Origin: Cervus elaphus
Lineage: Eukaryota; Chordata; Mammalia; Artiodactyla; Cervidae
Assembly: GCF_910594005.1 (NCBI RefSeq)
Contig: NC_057838.1
Location: 30,868,001-30,932,000 of the forward strand
Direction of reading: 5' to 3'
Length of the DNA stretch: 64,000 nt
The translations under genes and the position numbers were made by a program. Shown piece by piece: positions 12,438-23,759 of this stretch. Under the pieces are notes generated by a model that saw nothing but the letters and a program-made list of their open reading frames with translations, did not search any database and was not told the origin of the DNA. Positions within the stretch are counted from its first letter, which is position 1. Every line of letters begins with the position of its first letter.

Positions 12438-12639
12438 TCACTCAGTTGTGTCCAACTCTTTGCAACCCCATGGCCAAGAGTCCACCAAGCTCTTCTGTCC
12501 ATGGGATTTTCCAGGCAAGAATACCGGAGTGAATTGCCATTCCCTTCTCCAGAGGATCTTCCTGACCCAGGGATTGAACTCATGTCTCCGGCATTGCAGA
12601 CAGATTCTTTCCCATCTGAGCCATCAGGGAAGCCCCTTG
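12438..12639 (-). mobile_element. Bov-tA SINE with perfect 10-bp TSD
   Basis: Reverse-complement Bov-tA: the left end is the Bov-A tail (gtcactcagttgtgtccaac) and the right end is the tRNA-derived head (ccatcagggaagcccc). The flanks ctattgttag at 12428-12437 and 12640-12649 are identical and mark the target-site duplication, which fixes both boundaries. Confidence 0.95.
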
Positions 12640-13470
12640 CTATTGTTAGAGGCATTTGGAGATACAAGTGACAGTGGATATAGCAGATAAATACCCTCGT
12701 CTCTTTCTCCTGCTGGTACATTTGTGGTCATTAACTGGGTCAGATAGGGTCACCGGCACCTTCATCTGCCACAGCCCCAACACGCACACACGTGACTCGG
12801 GGCGCTTTGTGGAGTGACCGCACTGAACATGTTCCGTAATACTCGGGGGTGGCAAGGGGTCGGCAGCATTACTGGGACAGAAAAGCTCCTGCTGCCTGGG
12901 TTCTGCCTGCTCTCTCTGCCCCACCGAGAGAAAAGGATGAGATTGAATTCTTTCAAACATTTATTTTTTGTCCTTTCTTAAGGAAAAATCCTTACCCTGC
13001 TCCAACTTTTTCATTAAAAAAAAAGAGGAGGGGGACTCTTCTTAAATCATTTTATGATACCAAAATTATGATACTAAAATCAAAAGAATTAGAAGAAGAC
13101 TATAGGCCAATATCTCTCATGAACAAAGACATAGAGGTCTTAACAAAATTACCAAATAAAATCTAGTAATTAAAAAGAGAGTGTATGCCATGAGTAAACA
13201 GATTTATCTAAGGAATTCAAACAATCAAGTTTAGCAATTTTATTGTTAAGTTAATAAAACATTGTTTAACATTTGAAAATCGCCTGATGTAATACACCAT
13301 ATTCATAGAATAAACTACAAAAATAAGTGAGCCTCTCAACACATGGAAAAGAAACACTTGAAAACATTTATCACCCATTTATGATAAGAGGAAAAAATTC
13401 TTAACAAATTAAGGAGGGAAGTTCTTCAAACTGATAAAGTATATCTATGAAAATATCACATTAACATGAT

Positions 13471-13760
13471 TTTTTTTAACTTGAAGTATAGCTGATTTCC
13501 ACTGTTAGGTTAAGTTCTGCTGCATAGCAGAGTGATTCTGTTATGCATACATAGGGATTATTTTTTATATTCTTCTTCTGTTTTGGCTTATTACAGGATA
13601 TTGAATATAGTTCCCTGTGTTACACAGTCAGACCTTGTTATTTATCCATTCTATATGTAATAGTTTGCATCTACTATTCCCAGACTCCCAATTGATCCCT
13701 CCCCCTTAGCAAACAGAAGTTTGATCTCTATTTGTCTGAGCCTGTTCCTGTTTCATAAAG
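13471..13760 (-). mobile_element. Artiodactyl L1 3' UTR nested in older L1
   Basis: Starts with a T-run (a reversed poly(A) tail), then acttgaagtatagctgattt, taagttctgctgcatagcag, ggatattgaatatagttccc, tagtttgcatctactattcc and gtttgatctctatttgtctg. This is the reverse complement of the cetartiodactyl L1 3' UTR. Its presence inside a plus-strand ORF2 dates it as the later insertion. Confidence 0.8.
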
Positions 13761-14064
13761 AAGTTTACTATCATTATTTTCAGATGATATAATTTTGTGT
13801 GTAAAAAAAAGTAATCCTAAGGAATCTGCCAGATGTCTACAATTAACAAGCAAGCTTAGGAAGGTAGAAATTCAATTCACAGTGGTATCAAAGAAACAAA
13901 CAAACAAAAATTAGGAATAAGTTTATAGAACAAGGGCAAGAGCCACACACTGAAAACTACAAAACATTGCAGAAAGAAATTAAAGATGCAGATAAAAGAG
14001 GCACATCCCATGCTTATGAACTGAAATTCTCAATATTGTTAACATGGCATTTCTGTAATTCATC

Positions 14065-14279
14065 TATGAAAGTGAAAGTGAAGTCACTCAGTCATGTCCA
14101 ACTCTTTGCAACCCCGTGGACTGTAGTCTACCAGCTTCCTCTGTCCATGGGATTTTCCAGGCAAGAATACTGGAGTGGGTTGCCATTTCCTTTTCCAGGA
14201 GATCTTCCCAACCCAGGGATTGAACCTGAGTCTCCCGCACTGTAGGCAGACACTTTACCATCTGAGCCACCAGGGAAGT
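14065..14279 (-). mobile_element. Bov-tA SINE inside old L1
   Basis: Reverse Bov-tA: gaagtcactcagtcatgtcc (tail), tccatgggattttccaggca (body), tgagccaccagggaagtc (tRNA head). It splits the L1 ORF2, whose sequence resumes at about 14281. Confidence 0.93.
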
Positions 14280-14339
14280 CTATAGTTCAGTGGAATCACT
14301 ACTGAAATCCCATCAGGCTATTTCTATCTAGGATATGTC

Positions 14340-14900
14340 TTGGGGTTGATTATACTTGGTTAAATTTAACAGATATCTTGTAGACTCCTTTAATACAGAT
14401 TCAAACATTCTTGTATTTCTGGAAAGATTTCTCGTGTTCTAGTTTAAAGCATTCATGATTTTTCATGGTGGTAATAGGGAGTAAAATTATCCACCTACCA
14501 TTTTATAGGAGATGTGGGTAGCACCCCAGGCATTCTGACATAATTGACCTGAGATGCAATCTGAGCATGCAGGCTTTAAAAGCTGCTCAAACCATTCAGA
14601 TATGAAGCCAAGATGAAGAACACCAGACCCAAAGGAAAGTTGACCAACTCCAGTCCATCAGTGTCATAAGGGAGGAAGAATCCGGATCTGCTTTTTTTCC
14701 CGAAATTGTTTTTCTCAGTTTGAGAGTTTGAGCTATAGTGTGACATGTCCTAATTCACAGTCGTCTTGCACGTTTTAAAACAACACATGGAGTCTGGGTA
14801 GCTCCGTGTCTGGCTGATACTTTGCAGCCAGTGTTTGGAATCAAGCTGGACAGATCAGCATTATCTGATTGGAACTGGGATGAGATTAGATGGAGGGTTT
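14340..14900. other. Unique sequence
   Basis: No gene or repeat recognised. Confidence 0.4.
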
Positions 14901-14904
14901 TCAG

Positions 14905-15072
14905 AGTGTGGTAGATGGAAGCAGCAGTAACAGCATCACCTGGGGACTTGTTAGAAATGAAAATTCTCAGGACCAGGCCAGACCTACTGAGTCAGAGGCT
15001 CAATATGTTTATTTCAACCCGCCCCCGCAGCTGATTCTGATGTGCATTCAAGTTTGGCAGTCACTGGATTAG
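14905..15072. repeat. MER5A DNA transposon, nearly complete
   Basis: Clear MER5A order: gtggtagatggaagcagcag, catcacctggggacttgtta, gaaatgaaaattctcaggac, cagacctactgagtcagagg, gctgattctgatgtgcattc and a terminal agtcactgg. Confidence 0.8.
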
Positions 15073-15074
15073 AT

Positions 15075-15690
15075 TCCTTTGTCATTTCCTGCTTTCTCTC
15101 ACTGTGTGGATAGTCGGCGGTAACAGAGGCAACCTATGGAAGAAATGAAACAAAACAGTAATCAGGACATCAAGATTCAGTTTAGCTCTAACTCTGCAGA
15201 TATATGGGGTTGCGTGAGACACGGACCCTTCCTTTAAAACTGGCTTGGAGTCCATGTCAGGGAAAGCCAAGCCGATGGGGCGGCATTTTAATGTTTAGTG
15301 GATGCCCTACAGTTTGCAGTGTATATTAGGGCACCTAATCCAAGTTCACTGTCAGATAATACTATAGCACTTCACAGGTAGAATGAATACCTTCTACTAA
15401 TAAAAATGGTACTGATTCCTCACTCTTTTTCCTAATCATTGCTGTTATTTCACTAACATATAAACATACATAAGGACCTAGATACATATATAAGATATAT
15501 ATATATGTGTGTGTGTGTATATGTAAGCATACATGATCATGTATGTTGTTGGTATTATTTTGAACAGTTATTTATTCTATTAAGAAAAATACATCTTTAT
15601 TTTACCTTCTTTTATTCCTTCTTAGATGTTTTCCTTTTTTATCCTTTTAGATCTAAATTTCTGACATATATCAGTTTCCTTCTCTATAAA
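15075..15690. other. Unique sequence with a short AT/GT microsatellite
   Basis: A (TA)n(TG)n run lies at about 15485-15525 and produces low-complexity ORFs only. The remainder is unassigned. Confidence 0.5.
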
Positions 15691-16800
15691 TAACTTCTTT
15701 TCACATTTCTTGCAAGACAAGTCAGCTGGCATCAAATTTCCTTAGTTTTTGCTTGTGTGCAAAAGTATTTCTCCTTCACATTTAAAGGATAGTTTACAGG
15801 ATACAGAACCCTTTGTTCATTTTTGTTGTTGTGATGGGTTTTTGTTTGTTTATTTGTTTTTGCTCTCAGCATTGTAACTATTTCACTCCACTTACTTGCA
15901 TGTTTTCTTGCATGGCTTCTGAGAAGTTGGGTATAATTCTTAGCATGTTCTTCTAAAGGTATTGTTTATCTCTCTGGCTTCTTTCAGAATTTTTTTAAAG
16001 TTTTGATTTCCTGTAGTTCAAAGATAATATATGCCTAAGGTGTAGAGCTTTTCTGCTTGTTCTGTTTTATTTGCATGTATTCTATTGAGTGTTTCCCAAG
16101 CTTCTTGGCTCTGTGATTGGTGTCTGCCATCAATTTGGGGGCAATTCTCAGTTATTATTGGTTCAGATAGTTCTTTTCCTTTCACTCTTTCTTCTTCTTC
16201 TGGTATCCCCATTATGCATGTGTTCTACACTTTGTAGTTGTTCTACAGACCTGGCATATAGGGTCTTGTTTGTTTTTTGTTGTTGTGTTTTTTTCATCTT
16301 CTCTTTGCTTTTTAGTTTTAAAATATCTCTTGATATATCTTTTAGCTCAGAGATTTCTTTCTTGAGCTGCAGTCCAGAGTACTAACGAACCCATCAAAGG
16401 CATTCTTCATTTCTGTTACAGTGAATTTTACTTCTAGTCTTCATTTCTGGCTCTTTCTAAGGATTTCTGTCTGTCAGCTTACATTGAGCATCTGTTCTTA
16501 CAAGCTGTCTACTTTATCCATTAGAGCCCTTAGCATGTTCATCATAGCTGTTTTCATAGACCTGGTCTGATCATTCCAACATCCTTGCCACATTTGGTGT
16601 AGATTCTCACTCTGCCTCTTCAAATTGTGATGTTTCCCTTTTGCTATGCCTTGGTATATATTTTGGTTGCTACACATGATGTACCAGGGAAACTGCTGTA
16701 AATAGGTCCTTAGTACTGCGATGGTAACATGTGAGGGGAGGGGACACTTTCTAGAGTTCTGTGATGAATTCACAGCTTGTCTCTCCAGACCATGAACTGC
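15690..16800 (-). mobile_element. Old mammalian L1 3' UTR, antisense
   Basis: Landmarks include gcatcaaatttccttagttt, aagtatttctccttcaca, aaggatagtttacaggatac, cttcttctggtatccccatt followed by atgcatgtgttct, and tcatttctgttacagtgaat. These follow, in order and orientation, the antisense 3' UTR of old L1M-class elements. No ORF2 is left. Edges are approximate. Confidence 0.55.
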
Positions 16801-17214
16801 ACAAGAATCTCCCAGTTCTTTCTCCCCCTTAGGTGGTTCAGGATGGATAGGGTGGGCCAGAGATGGGTATTTCCCTCCCCCAGGTCAGTTAGGGTCTGAT
16901 AATACCCCAGCATGTTTGTCTCTAGTGAATTAGTTTCCTCTGAGAACAGATCTCTTGAAGGAAGCAGACTGCTCTGGTGTGTTTCAGAATTGTTCTTTTT
17001 CCTTTCTCTTTACCAGAAGCCTGAGGGGATTTTTTTCTCTGATATTTACTGTGGGATCTGGGTCCAGCCAGGGCAGGTAAATATCACGATATTGTTGAAC
17101 TCAAATGACTGGCTGCCCACTAGGTATTTTCACTCTTGGAATTGTCCATACTGAGCCTTCAGCAATCTGTCAGTGACAATTCAGGTTTTCTTACCCTGGC
17201 ATCATATTTTTATG
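16801..17214. other. Unique sequence
   Basis: No gene or repeat recognised. Confidence 0.4.
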
Positions 17215-17600
17215 AAAACCGCAGGTCATTCTACTATTGATCTGGAGCTGAAAACCAATGAAAAGGGCAGTGGAAAGCCACTGAAAAATTTTAACCAGGG
17301 ACATGACTTGATCAGATTTCAGTTTTAAAACCACTCTGCCTGTAGAGGGGAACTGGACTGGATGAGGACTGAGAACACAAAAGGAAATAGGAAGCTCTTG
17401 CCGGCATCAAGGTGAGTGGTCCTAGTAGTGCCTTACCAAAGGGAAATGATGGTTGAATGAATATGCAAATTTTTAGTTTTATCGCCTGTGCCACCTTCTC
17501 ACTGATTGGAATGAGTCTGCAGGAGAGGAGTTTTTGAGCCCCAGGGACCGGAGGAATGTGAAGAGAGATGATGGTCAAAATGACGCTCAATTTGACAGTG
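17215..17600 (+). repeat. Ancient interspersed repeat fragment (family unnamed)
   Basis: Diagnostic words are gtggaaagccactgaaaaat, accagggacatgacttgatc, agatttcagttttaaaacca and ctctgcctg. These are the middle part of the same mammal-wide element as at 1.2 and 7.9 kb. Confidence 0.5.
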
Positions 17601-18300
17601 GAGCTTGACTCATCAATGAGAAAAATAGGTCCAGTAAAGTCCAGAATTAAATCAAAGGGATGAGGATGGTGCCATGAAATCTTAAGAATCTATAGCCAGA
17701 AGGCAAAACAAGTGTTTTATGGGACTTGACCCTCTAGCTTTCTCTAAATCAACAAGGAGTGGGGCATGGCCTGGCGAAAGTGCTCTATTAGCGAGGCTTG
17801 TTAAGAGGTAGGGTGCCCAGTGGATTGGAGAGAAGATAATTAGGAGAGGGAACACTGAGAGGATGAGCGGGGCAGAGGCTAATTATAACAGAGGAGGTGT
17901 GGAGTAATTATAGGCCAGAAGACGCATGACAGCAGTGGAGCCGTAAGCAAGGAGGCCGTTACAAGTCAAGTTGTCAGGGAAGAAGCAACAGGACCAGATG
18001 GCTGATTGAAAGGGGAGATCCACGGAAAAGGGGGCCAGGAGGACGTAGAACAATAACAGGGATGGGGCTGAAAGCAGGATGATAAGATGGGGAGTGAGTT
18101 TTGGCAGAAAGAGGAAGAGTGTGGTTTGCAGGCACATTTCCTTGGAAGTGGTGGTGGGTGAGAGTAAAGAAAGTGTCTGTTCAGATGGCAGCTAGAGAGA
18201 GGCATGGCGTGGGGGCCGAAGGGTGTCCTCATGGCAGCAGCCAAGGCCAGAATGTGCCGGGTTAGACCTCATGTGTTGGCTCTTTGTAGTCAGCGTCAGC
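17601..18300. other. Purine-rich sequence, no gene recognised
   Basis: G/A-rich stretch which may be a further degraded part of the preceding ancient repeat. The minus-strand ORFs here (for example 18192-18689, 165 codons) cross a MITE boundary and look like chance frames. Confidence 0.4.
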
Positions 18301-18304
18301 CTGG

Positions 18305-18502
18305 TACAGGGCTCCCCGGTCTCTGAAATCAAATGCCTGATAATCTGAGGTGGGACTGATGTAATAAGAGAGATAAAATGTGCAATAAAAGTAATGTGCC
18401 TGCACCATCCTGAAACCATCCCTCTCCCACCCTTGGTCTGTGAAAAAATTGTCTTCCATAAAATTGAGCCCTTGTGCCAAAAAGGTTGGGGATGCTGGTC
18501 TG
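18305..18502. repeat. hAT-like MITE, right half
   Basis: Contains gcctgataatctgaggtggg, cctgaaaccatccctctccc, ccttggtctgtgaaaaaatt, gtcttccataaaattgagcc and the end aaaggttggggatgctg, the same family as 9988-10285. Confidence 0.65.
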
Positions 18503-18729
18503 GAACATACGAACTAGAGTAGGGCAGGGTTACCAAGATAAAAAAGGATGAACCTTTGTTATCAGACTTCCAAACAGACAAAAACAGAAGCTGGCATTTG
18601 TAATGTATGGCTTTAGTGAGAGAAATGCTTAGGCATGTGCCGACAAACTCTGGGTGCTGTCTGATTAGGGATGAAGGGGTGATGCTCACCTGCTTCTGCT
18701 GTTACTAATAGTAGCAAGGTTTGCTTTTT

Positions 18730-18960
18730 TAGTTCAGAGGTTGGCAAGCTATAGCCAGCAGGCCAAATCCAAGCCACCCTCTCTTTTGGTAAATTGTTTT
18801 TATAAAACAGTCCAACTCATTCATTCACATACTATGTAAGGCTTCTTTTGTGCTGTAGCAGCAGTGTTGGTTAGATGAAATCAAGACCATATGAGCCAGA
18901 AACCTACAAGATTTGTTATCTGACCCTTAGCAGAAAATACTCACCAACTCTTCCTCTAGT
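18730..18960. repeat. MER20-like hAT element
   Basis: Opens with cagaggttggcaagctatag, ccagcaggccaaatcc, then ttgtttttataaaacagtcc and attcattcacatactatgta, matching MER20-type order. The right end is weak. Confidence 0.6.
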
Positions 18961-19895
18961 TTATCCGGGTCTACACCACCACATGGCTCAGATAGTCTTA
19001 ACTAATCCTACTGACCACCTCCAACAACCTAGTATCCATCTGTTTATTCTTGACCAGCACACTCTTTGTTCTAAACAAGCTTATTTAAAGTGCTCTGCAG
19101 GTTACATCACCTGACAGGTCACATGGAGCAAGTAGCTGTGCCCAGCATTCACCTAGCCTTTCTCTGAGTGGCCCCAATCCTTTGCCAAGAATCAACTCTT
19201 TACCCATGAAGCTCAGAGTCTGAGTAAAGTAAGGAATGTTCTCTTCTTTCCTGGCATATGCGTGTGGGAGAGTTCAACCAAGGAGTTGCTGGGGGGAATT
19301 ACTGGAAGAATTTTAGGGAGATTAGGTCATGAATGTGAAACGCTCAGAAACCTGTGGTTGAACTGAACCCTGCCCAGTCTCAGGACTGCTGGTTATATGA
19401 ACAAATAATTTCCTTTGTCATTTAATTCAGTTTGCAATGGGAATTCTGCTCTAGGCAACATGATGAGTCTTCAGTGACTGATGCTGATGTAGTGACTTGC
19501 CTTCTTCCCTATATGATGAGCCCGGGGGAGTTACAATCCCTAGCCAGCGACAAGCAGTGGGGGCTGTGGCAGCTTCTCCCCCTGGAGCCCCTCTCAGAGT
19601 GCTTCTCTGACTCGACTCTGATACCGTCTGTGTGGGCCTCCACCCCTTTATACTGCTGAGAGCTGCCGCTGGCTTCTGTTCCCCTGCATCATGGATGCTA
19701 GGGTTTGTTCTGGTCACTGTTAAGATGTTCTTCCTGTAGATTGATCTTATTGAATAGCTTAGCAACAGGTTTCACTATTCAGATACTTGGTCCTTTCATG
19801 CAATTAAAATATATTTGCTAATTATTCCATGGTTTGTAAGGATAAACAGCTAACCCTGGCAGATTGAGGGGTGGGGATTGACATTATTATGGAAG
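18961..19895. other. Unique sequence
   Basis: No confident repeat. Opposed ORFs at 19432-19659 (+) and 19451-19765 (-) are overlapping frames of one GC-richer patch, without recognisable domains. Confidence 0.4.
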
Positions 19896-19900
19896 AAGTG

Positions 19901-20005
19901 TGTTAGTTGTTTAGTTGTGGCCGACTCTTTGTAACTCCGTGGTCTGTAGTCTGCCAGGCTCCTCTATCCATGGGATTCTCCAGGCAAGACTACTGGAGTG
20001 GAAGG
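19901..20005 (-). mobile_element. Bov-tA SINE, truncated
   Basis: Only the reverse-complement tail and part of the body are present (ttagttgtggccgactcttt ... ccatgggattctccaggcaa ... ctactggagtgg). The tRNA head is missing. Confidence 0.85.
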
Positions 20006-20465
20006 ATATGGGGTAAATCATATGATGGAGAGAAAACCTGAGTCACTGGAACTTGAAAAGTACCAGGTCTCGGCAGCCCTCTTGGGCCAGTAAGCAGAAA
20101 TGGGTGGACACGCTCTTTAGTGTCAGCTGTCGAGGTAAAGCCACTGCAACCCTCTTGTGTCCTATGCCCTCACTCAAAATCAGAGTTCCCAACGGAAAAG
20201 AGACTGGCCCAGCATGGGTTCCATGTTGACCCTTTGGTTACAATAAAACAGGGGTGTTTGATGGAGAGGCTCTTCAGAAGTGTATGCAGTAGAGAATGGG
20301 TGGTTATCCAAACGGGAATCATGGTGGGACTCCCCAGGAAACGAAGACAGGGTAATGCACAGGAAAACAGAGGCCTGGTATAAAGCTTTGCTTGAATGCA
20401 TCGGAGCCACCTTCAGTGACACTTTTCTCACTGGAATCAGTGGCTTTCTTAAGGATGCCTTAGTG
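20006..20465. other. Unique sequence
   Basis: No repeat assigned. Short overlapping ORFs on both strands are without known similarity. Confidence 0.4.
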
Positions 20466-20469
20466 TCCC

Positions 20470-20624
20470 CTGGAGGGCTTGTTACAGCACAGATTGCTGG
20501 ACTCCTCGTTTCCAATGTGGTTGCCCTTGGGTGAGGACCTGAGATTCTGTATTTCTAGCAAATTCCTTAGGTTTTTCTGATGCTGCTGATATGATACCCA
20601 GACTTGGAGACCCACTGTGTTACA
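20470..20624. repeat. MER5A DNA transposon
   Basis: Order cctggagggcttgttacagc, acagattgctggac, gaggacctgagattctgtat, ttctagcaaattccttagg, tgatgctgctgat and gacttggagacccactgtg matches MER5A almost end to end. Confidence 0.8.
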
Positions 20625-21509
20625 TAAATGGTATTCTTTTTGTAGATTGTCATTTAACATTTTTTCCCCTAACAGCCATGCATGAATACTTCTGCTATGA
20701 AAAAAATAGAACTCATTACATTCCTTGTTAGAACTCAATAGTTCTAACTCTGTCTGTAATTTGTGAATGATAGTGTGTGTGAGAAAGTGGGGTGCCTTTT
20801 TAATTGTCTTTGAATAGATTTTACCTTATGGACTTGAGGGAGTGTCTATGCATTCATCCAAGTACAATGTCCATGTTAAAACTTGGGAAGACAACCAAGT
20901 CCTGTGATGTGTTAGAATCTATCCACTTTGAGAGCTTCAAATTCCAAGTAACTAGAGAGTTACCTTTTTCCTACAAATGCTTTGACAGGGTTTTAGGAGA
21001 AAAAGTGTTACTCAGTCTTTCCTCTGACAAGTTGCCCATTAACAAGATTCAATGCTATTTCTCATAGAAACAGGGAAAACAAGAGAGAGAGTTGACAGTG
21101 CTGCAAATGTTGGTAAATTTCTGATTGATTGATTGAAGAGGTTCATAGCCCAGGAAGGAATGCTGGATATACTCTGCTGGTACAATCCTTGAACATAATG
21201 TCCAGAGAGAGGACGTAGTCTGACCAAAAATCATAGAAAGTCAATGTCAGAAGTAGAACTAGAGTATATTAAATCATATATTTATATAGATGTTTGAATG
21301 TTTCAGTGTGGAAAGAGAGAAGGTATGGTAAAGGGGCCCACAGGCATATTCAGTTGGCATAACAACATTCCAGTCATGTTTATCACATGTCATCTACATG
21401 CTCATACACATTTATATACATGTGCATGTATGTGCACACAGTGAATATATTTCATGTGCTCAAGAGTAAGTGCATCCCAATATTTGCAATTGCTCTCCGT
21501 CTGACTACA
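20625..21509. other. Unique sequence
   Basis: No gene or repeat recognised apart from an imperfect ACATGTRYAT-rich patch near 21400-21440. Confidence 0.4.
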
Positions 21510-22370
21510 GCAAGCCCTTTGTCCCCCTGACTCTTCCATCATTCAAGTCTCAACTCAAATGCTACTCCTCCAGAAAGACCTACATTGACTATTATGGTAG
21601 GCCAATAGCAAACATGTCCCTTATCTTATTCCTCTTAGTACCCCTGCTTTTTTTGCAATGAGGCTTTGCAGCTTCTTTTATTAAGAAGTGAAGTACATAT
21701 CTTGCTCCCTTGAGTTTGAACCGGCATGTAGACTTTGACCAATAATATGCCACCAAGGTTCCAGAGTATTAGATACAGGCCTCAAGAGGCTTGCATGTTT
21801 CTCTTATTCTCTTGGCACCCTGTTTCCACCATATAAACAGGCCCAGATTTTATCCTGTTGGATTATGAGAACCACGGGGCCCTGTCATCTCATTATCCCA
21901 GCTGATAGGCAACATGTGAGTTGAAGCCAGCCACAAACTGATCACTCACCTGCCTGCAAATTCATTAGTGAGCCTAAGATTAGTCCTACCAGGTCTAGAT
22001 CAACAGAACTGCTTAGCTTACCCCTCAACTCATGTGAAATGAAAATTGCTACTTTAAGCCACTGCGTTAAAAGAAATACTTTCTATTTTAAGTCAGCATT
22101 TTCGAGGTGCTCTGTTACACAGCAGTAGCTAACTGATACAACCATCGTTTCCAAAGGCCTCACTATGTCACCATTTTATGTATATTCTATTTCCTTTTCA
22201 TGTCTGAAATTGATTTGTCTTTTATCTTTTTCCATAAGACTGTAAATGCATTTAAATTAGAGTTTATTTCTGCCATGTTTGCTGATGGATCTCCAGTGCT
22301 TAGAGCAATGTCTGGCTGATAGCAGACACTCAGTAAATATTGAATCAGTGAATATGCCTCATAGAGGCAT
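21510..22370 (+). mobile_element. L2 LINE 3' end, split by an LTR
   Basis: Left piece (21510-21655) has gtctcaactcaaatgctact and cctccagaaagacctacatt. Right piece (22142-22370) has ccataagactgtaaatgcat, gatctccagtgcttagagca, atgtctggctgatagcagac and actcagtaaatattgaatca. Together these are the L2 3' end, including its final '...gcactcaataaatatttg' signature. The LTR at 21656-22141 separates them. Confidence 0.75.
21656..22141 (+). mobile_element. MaLR/MLT1-like LTR inside L2
   Basis: The 3' part is diagnostic: ttgctactttaagccactgc ... ctgttacacagcagtagcta followed by actgataca, the standard end of MaLR-type LTRs. Upstream parts are weaker (gagaaccacggggccctg, gttgaagccagccac). No retroviral coding region is present. 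Confidence 0.6.
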
Positions 22371-22985
22371 TGCTTACAGATTTAATATCTTCCTAATCCT
22401 ATTTTTCTAAGGCTTATTATCAGAGTTAAAATTTACTCTCAGGGAATCTATAACAGGAGCTAGTAGGACATGGCTTATCTTGTGTATATCTTGCTGGAAA
22501 ATGCCAGCTTGAGAGATACCCTGGATGCACAAAGCCTGTCAGGGATAACTGCAGTATGCCCACATAACTAGTATTCCAAGTAGGTCATATCCAACTTTTT
22601 TTATAGTCTCAGGCTCTTTCTGCTGCGTTGGCTGCTGCTAAAACTTGGGAGGTTGGGGAGATACTGGAAAGATATTAAATATTTTAGACAGGGTTTCATA
22701 TTTTCCCGGGAATGCATTGTCTGTGACACTGTCCATAGGTAATGCTATTTACTTCTTGTGTATTAAGAAGGAAATCCCATGGTGTGGCTGGTACAGACAA
22801 GAGTGTTAAATGTTGTAGACTGATGTTGCTGTTTGCTGCCAGTTGAATGTTGCTGACAATGTCTCTCTTCTTTGGGGTGCCAAAGTCTGATTTTCTCTCC
22901 CTAGTCTGTCTTCATCCAGAAGCAGTATCATGTAGTCGTTGAGAATCTTCACTTTGAAGTAGTTTTCCAAAGTTGGCGTATAAGC
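22371..22985. other. Unique sequence
   Basis: No gene or repeat recognised. Confidence 0.4.
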
Positions 22986-22989
22986 TCCG

Positions 22990-23155
22990 CTTTTAACCAT
23001 TTTGGGGACCACAGGCAAATCATGTAGCATTCCTGTTTCAGAGGGATAATGATAGTACCTTCTTGCAGGTAAATCTTCTAGACTAGAGCCCAAGAATATA
23101 GTAAAAGCTGTGTAAGTATTAACTGGTGATATTATTATTATTGTTGTTGGCATCC
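22990..23155 (-). repeat. MIR SINE fragment
   Basis: Reverse MIR pattern: gcattcctgtttcagaggga, taatgatagtaccttcttgc and aaaagctgtgtaagtattaa followed by an ATT-rich end. Confidence 0.65.
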
Positions 23156-23229
23156 GTTATCAAATAATTTTGGACAAAATAGGAAAATGAATATAGAATC
23201 TGAAATCAGTTGTCACATTCCTATAGTAG

Positions 23230-23449
23230 TGTGCGTGAATACTACGTTGCTTTAGTCATGTCTGACTCTTTGCCACCCCATGGACTGTACGCTGCCAGGT
23301 TCCCCTGTCCATGGGATTCTCCAGACAAGAATACTGGAGTGGGCTCCCATTTCCTACTCCAGGAGATCTTCACAACCCAGGGATCGAACCTGTGTTTCTT
23401 ATGTCTCCTGTATTGGCAAGCGGGTTCAGTAGCACACCTGGGAATCCCT
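23230..23449 (-). mobile_element. Bov-tA SINE
   Basis: Reverse Bov-tA (gctttagtcatgtctgactc ... tccatgggattctccagaca ... acctgggaatccc). The flanks cctatagtag (23220-23229) and cctataatag (23450-23459) are a one-mismatch target-site duplication. Confidence 0.93.
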
Positions 23450-23504
23450 CCTATAATAGGGCCATTGATAATTATTAGTTTTAATGGTAACAATACTTAC
23501 ATTT

Positions 23505-23705
23505 GATTGCAGCTTACATTGTAGACAGGGCACTAAATTCTTTATATTCCCACCTGCTGAATTCTTTTCTTGACCCCACACATTAAGTAGTGTGTTGTCC
23601 TTTGACAGATGAGACAGTCTAGGCTCAGACAGGTTAAGAATCTTGCCCAAGGTTGCACAGACAGTAAACCAGGATTCAAACATAGGCAGGCTGACCTATA
23701 CACTA
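23505..23705 (+). repeat. MIR SINE, well preserved
   Basis: Plus-strand MIR: gacagatgagacagtctagg, ctcagacaggttaagaatct, tgcccaaggttgcacagaca and aaaccaggattcaaac. Confidence 0.85.
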
Positions 23706-23759
23706 CCCAGTTTTACCCCTGGCTATCCATAAGAGAAACAAAATGAAATAAACTTGAAG

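Larger units (their letters stand above)
13020..14335 (+). mobile_element. Degenerate L1 ORF2 fragment, interrupted twice
   Basis: Plus-strand L1 ORF2 in three pieces. Piece one (13020-13470) encodes LLKSFYDTKI and DYRPISLMNK, the conserved L1 reverse-transcriptase entry region. Piece two (13761-14064) carries LSLFSDDIILCV, the RT catalytic motif with FADD changed to FSDD, then NPKESARCLQ. Piece three (14280-14335) carries a trace of the FNAIPIK region (aatcactactgaaatcccat). The first gap is filled by a reverse-oriented L1 3' end, the second by a Bov-tA. Many stops and frameshifts show long inactivity. Confidence 0.8.

Noticed and set aside
18192..18689. 165-codon minus-strand ORF
   Set aside because: It runs through a hAT-like MITE (18305-18502) and has no coherent domain, so it is a chance frame.
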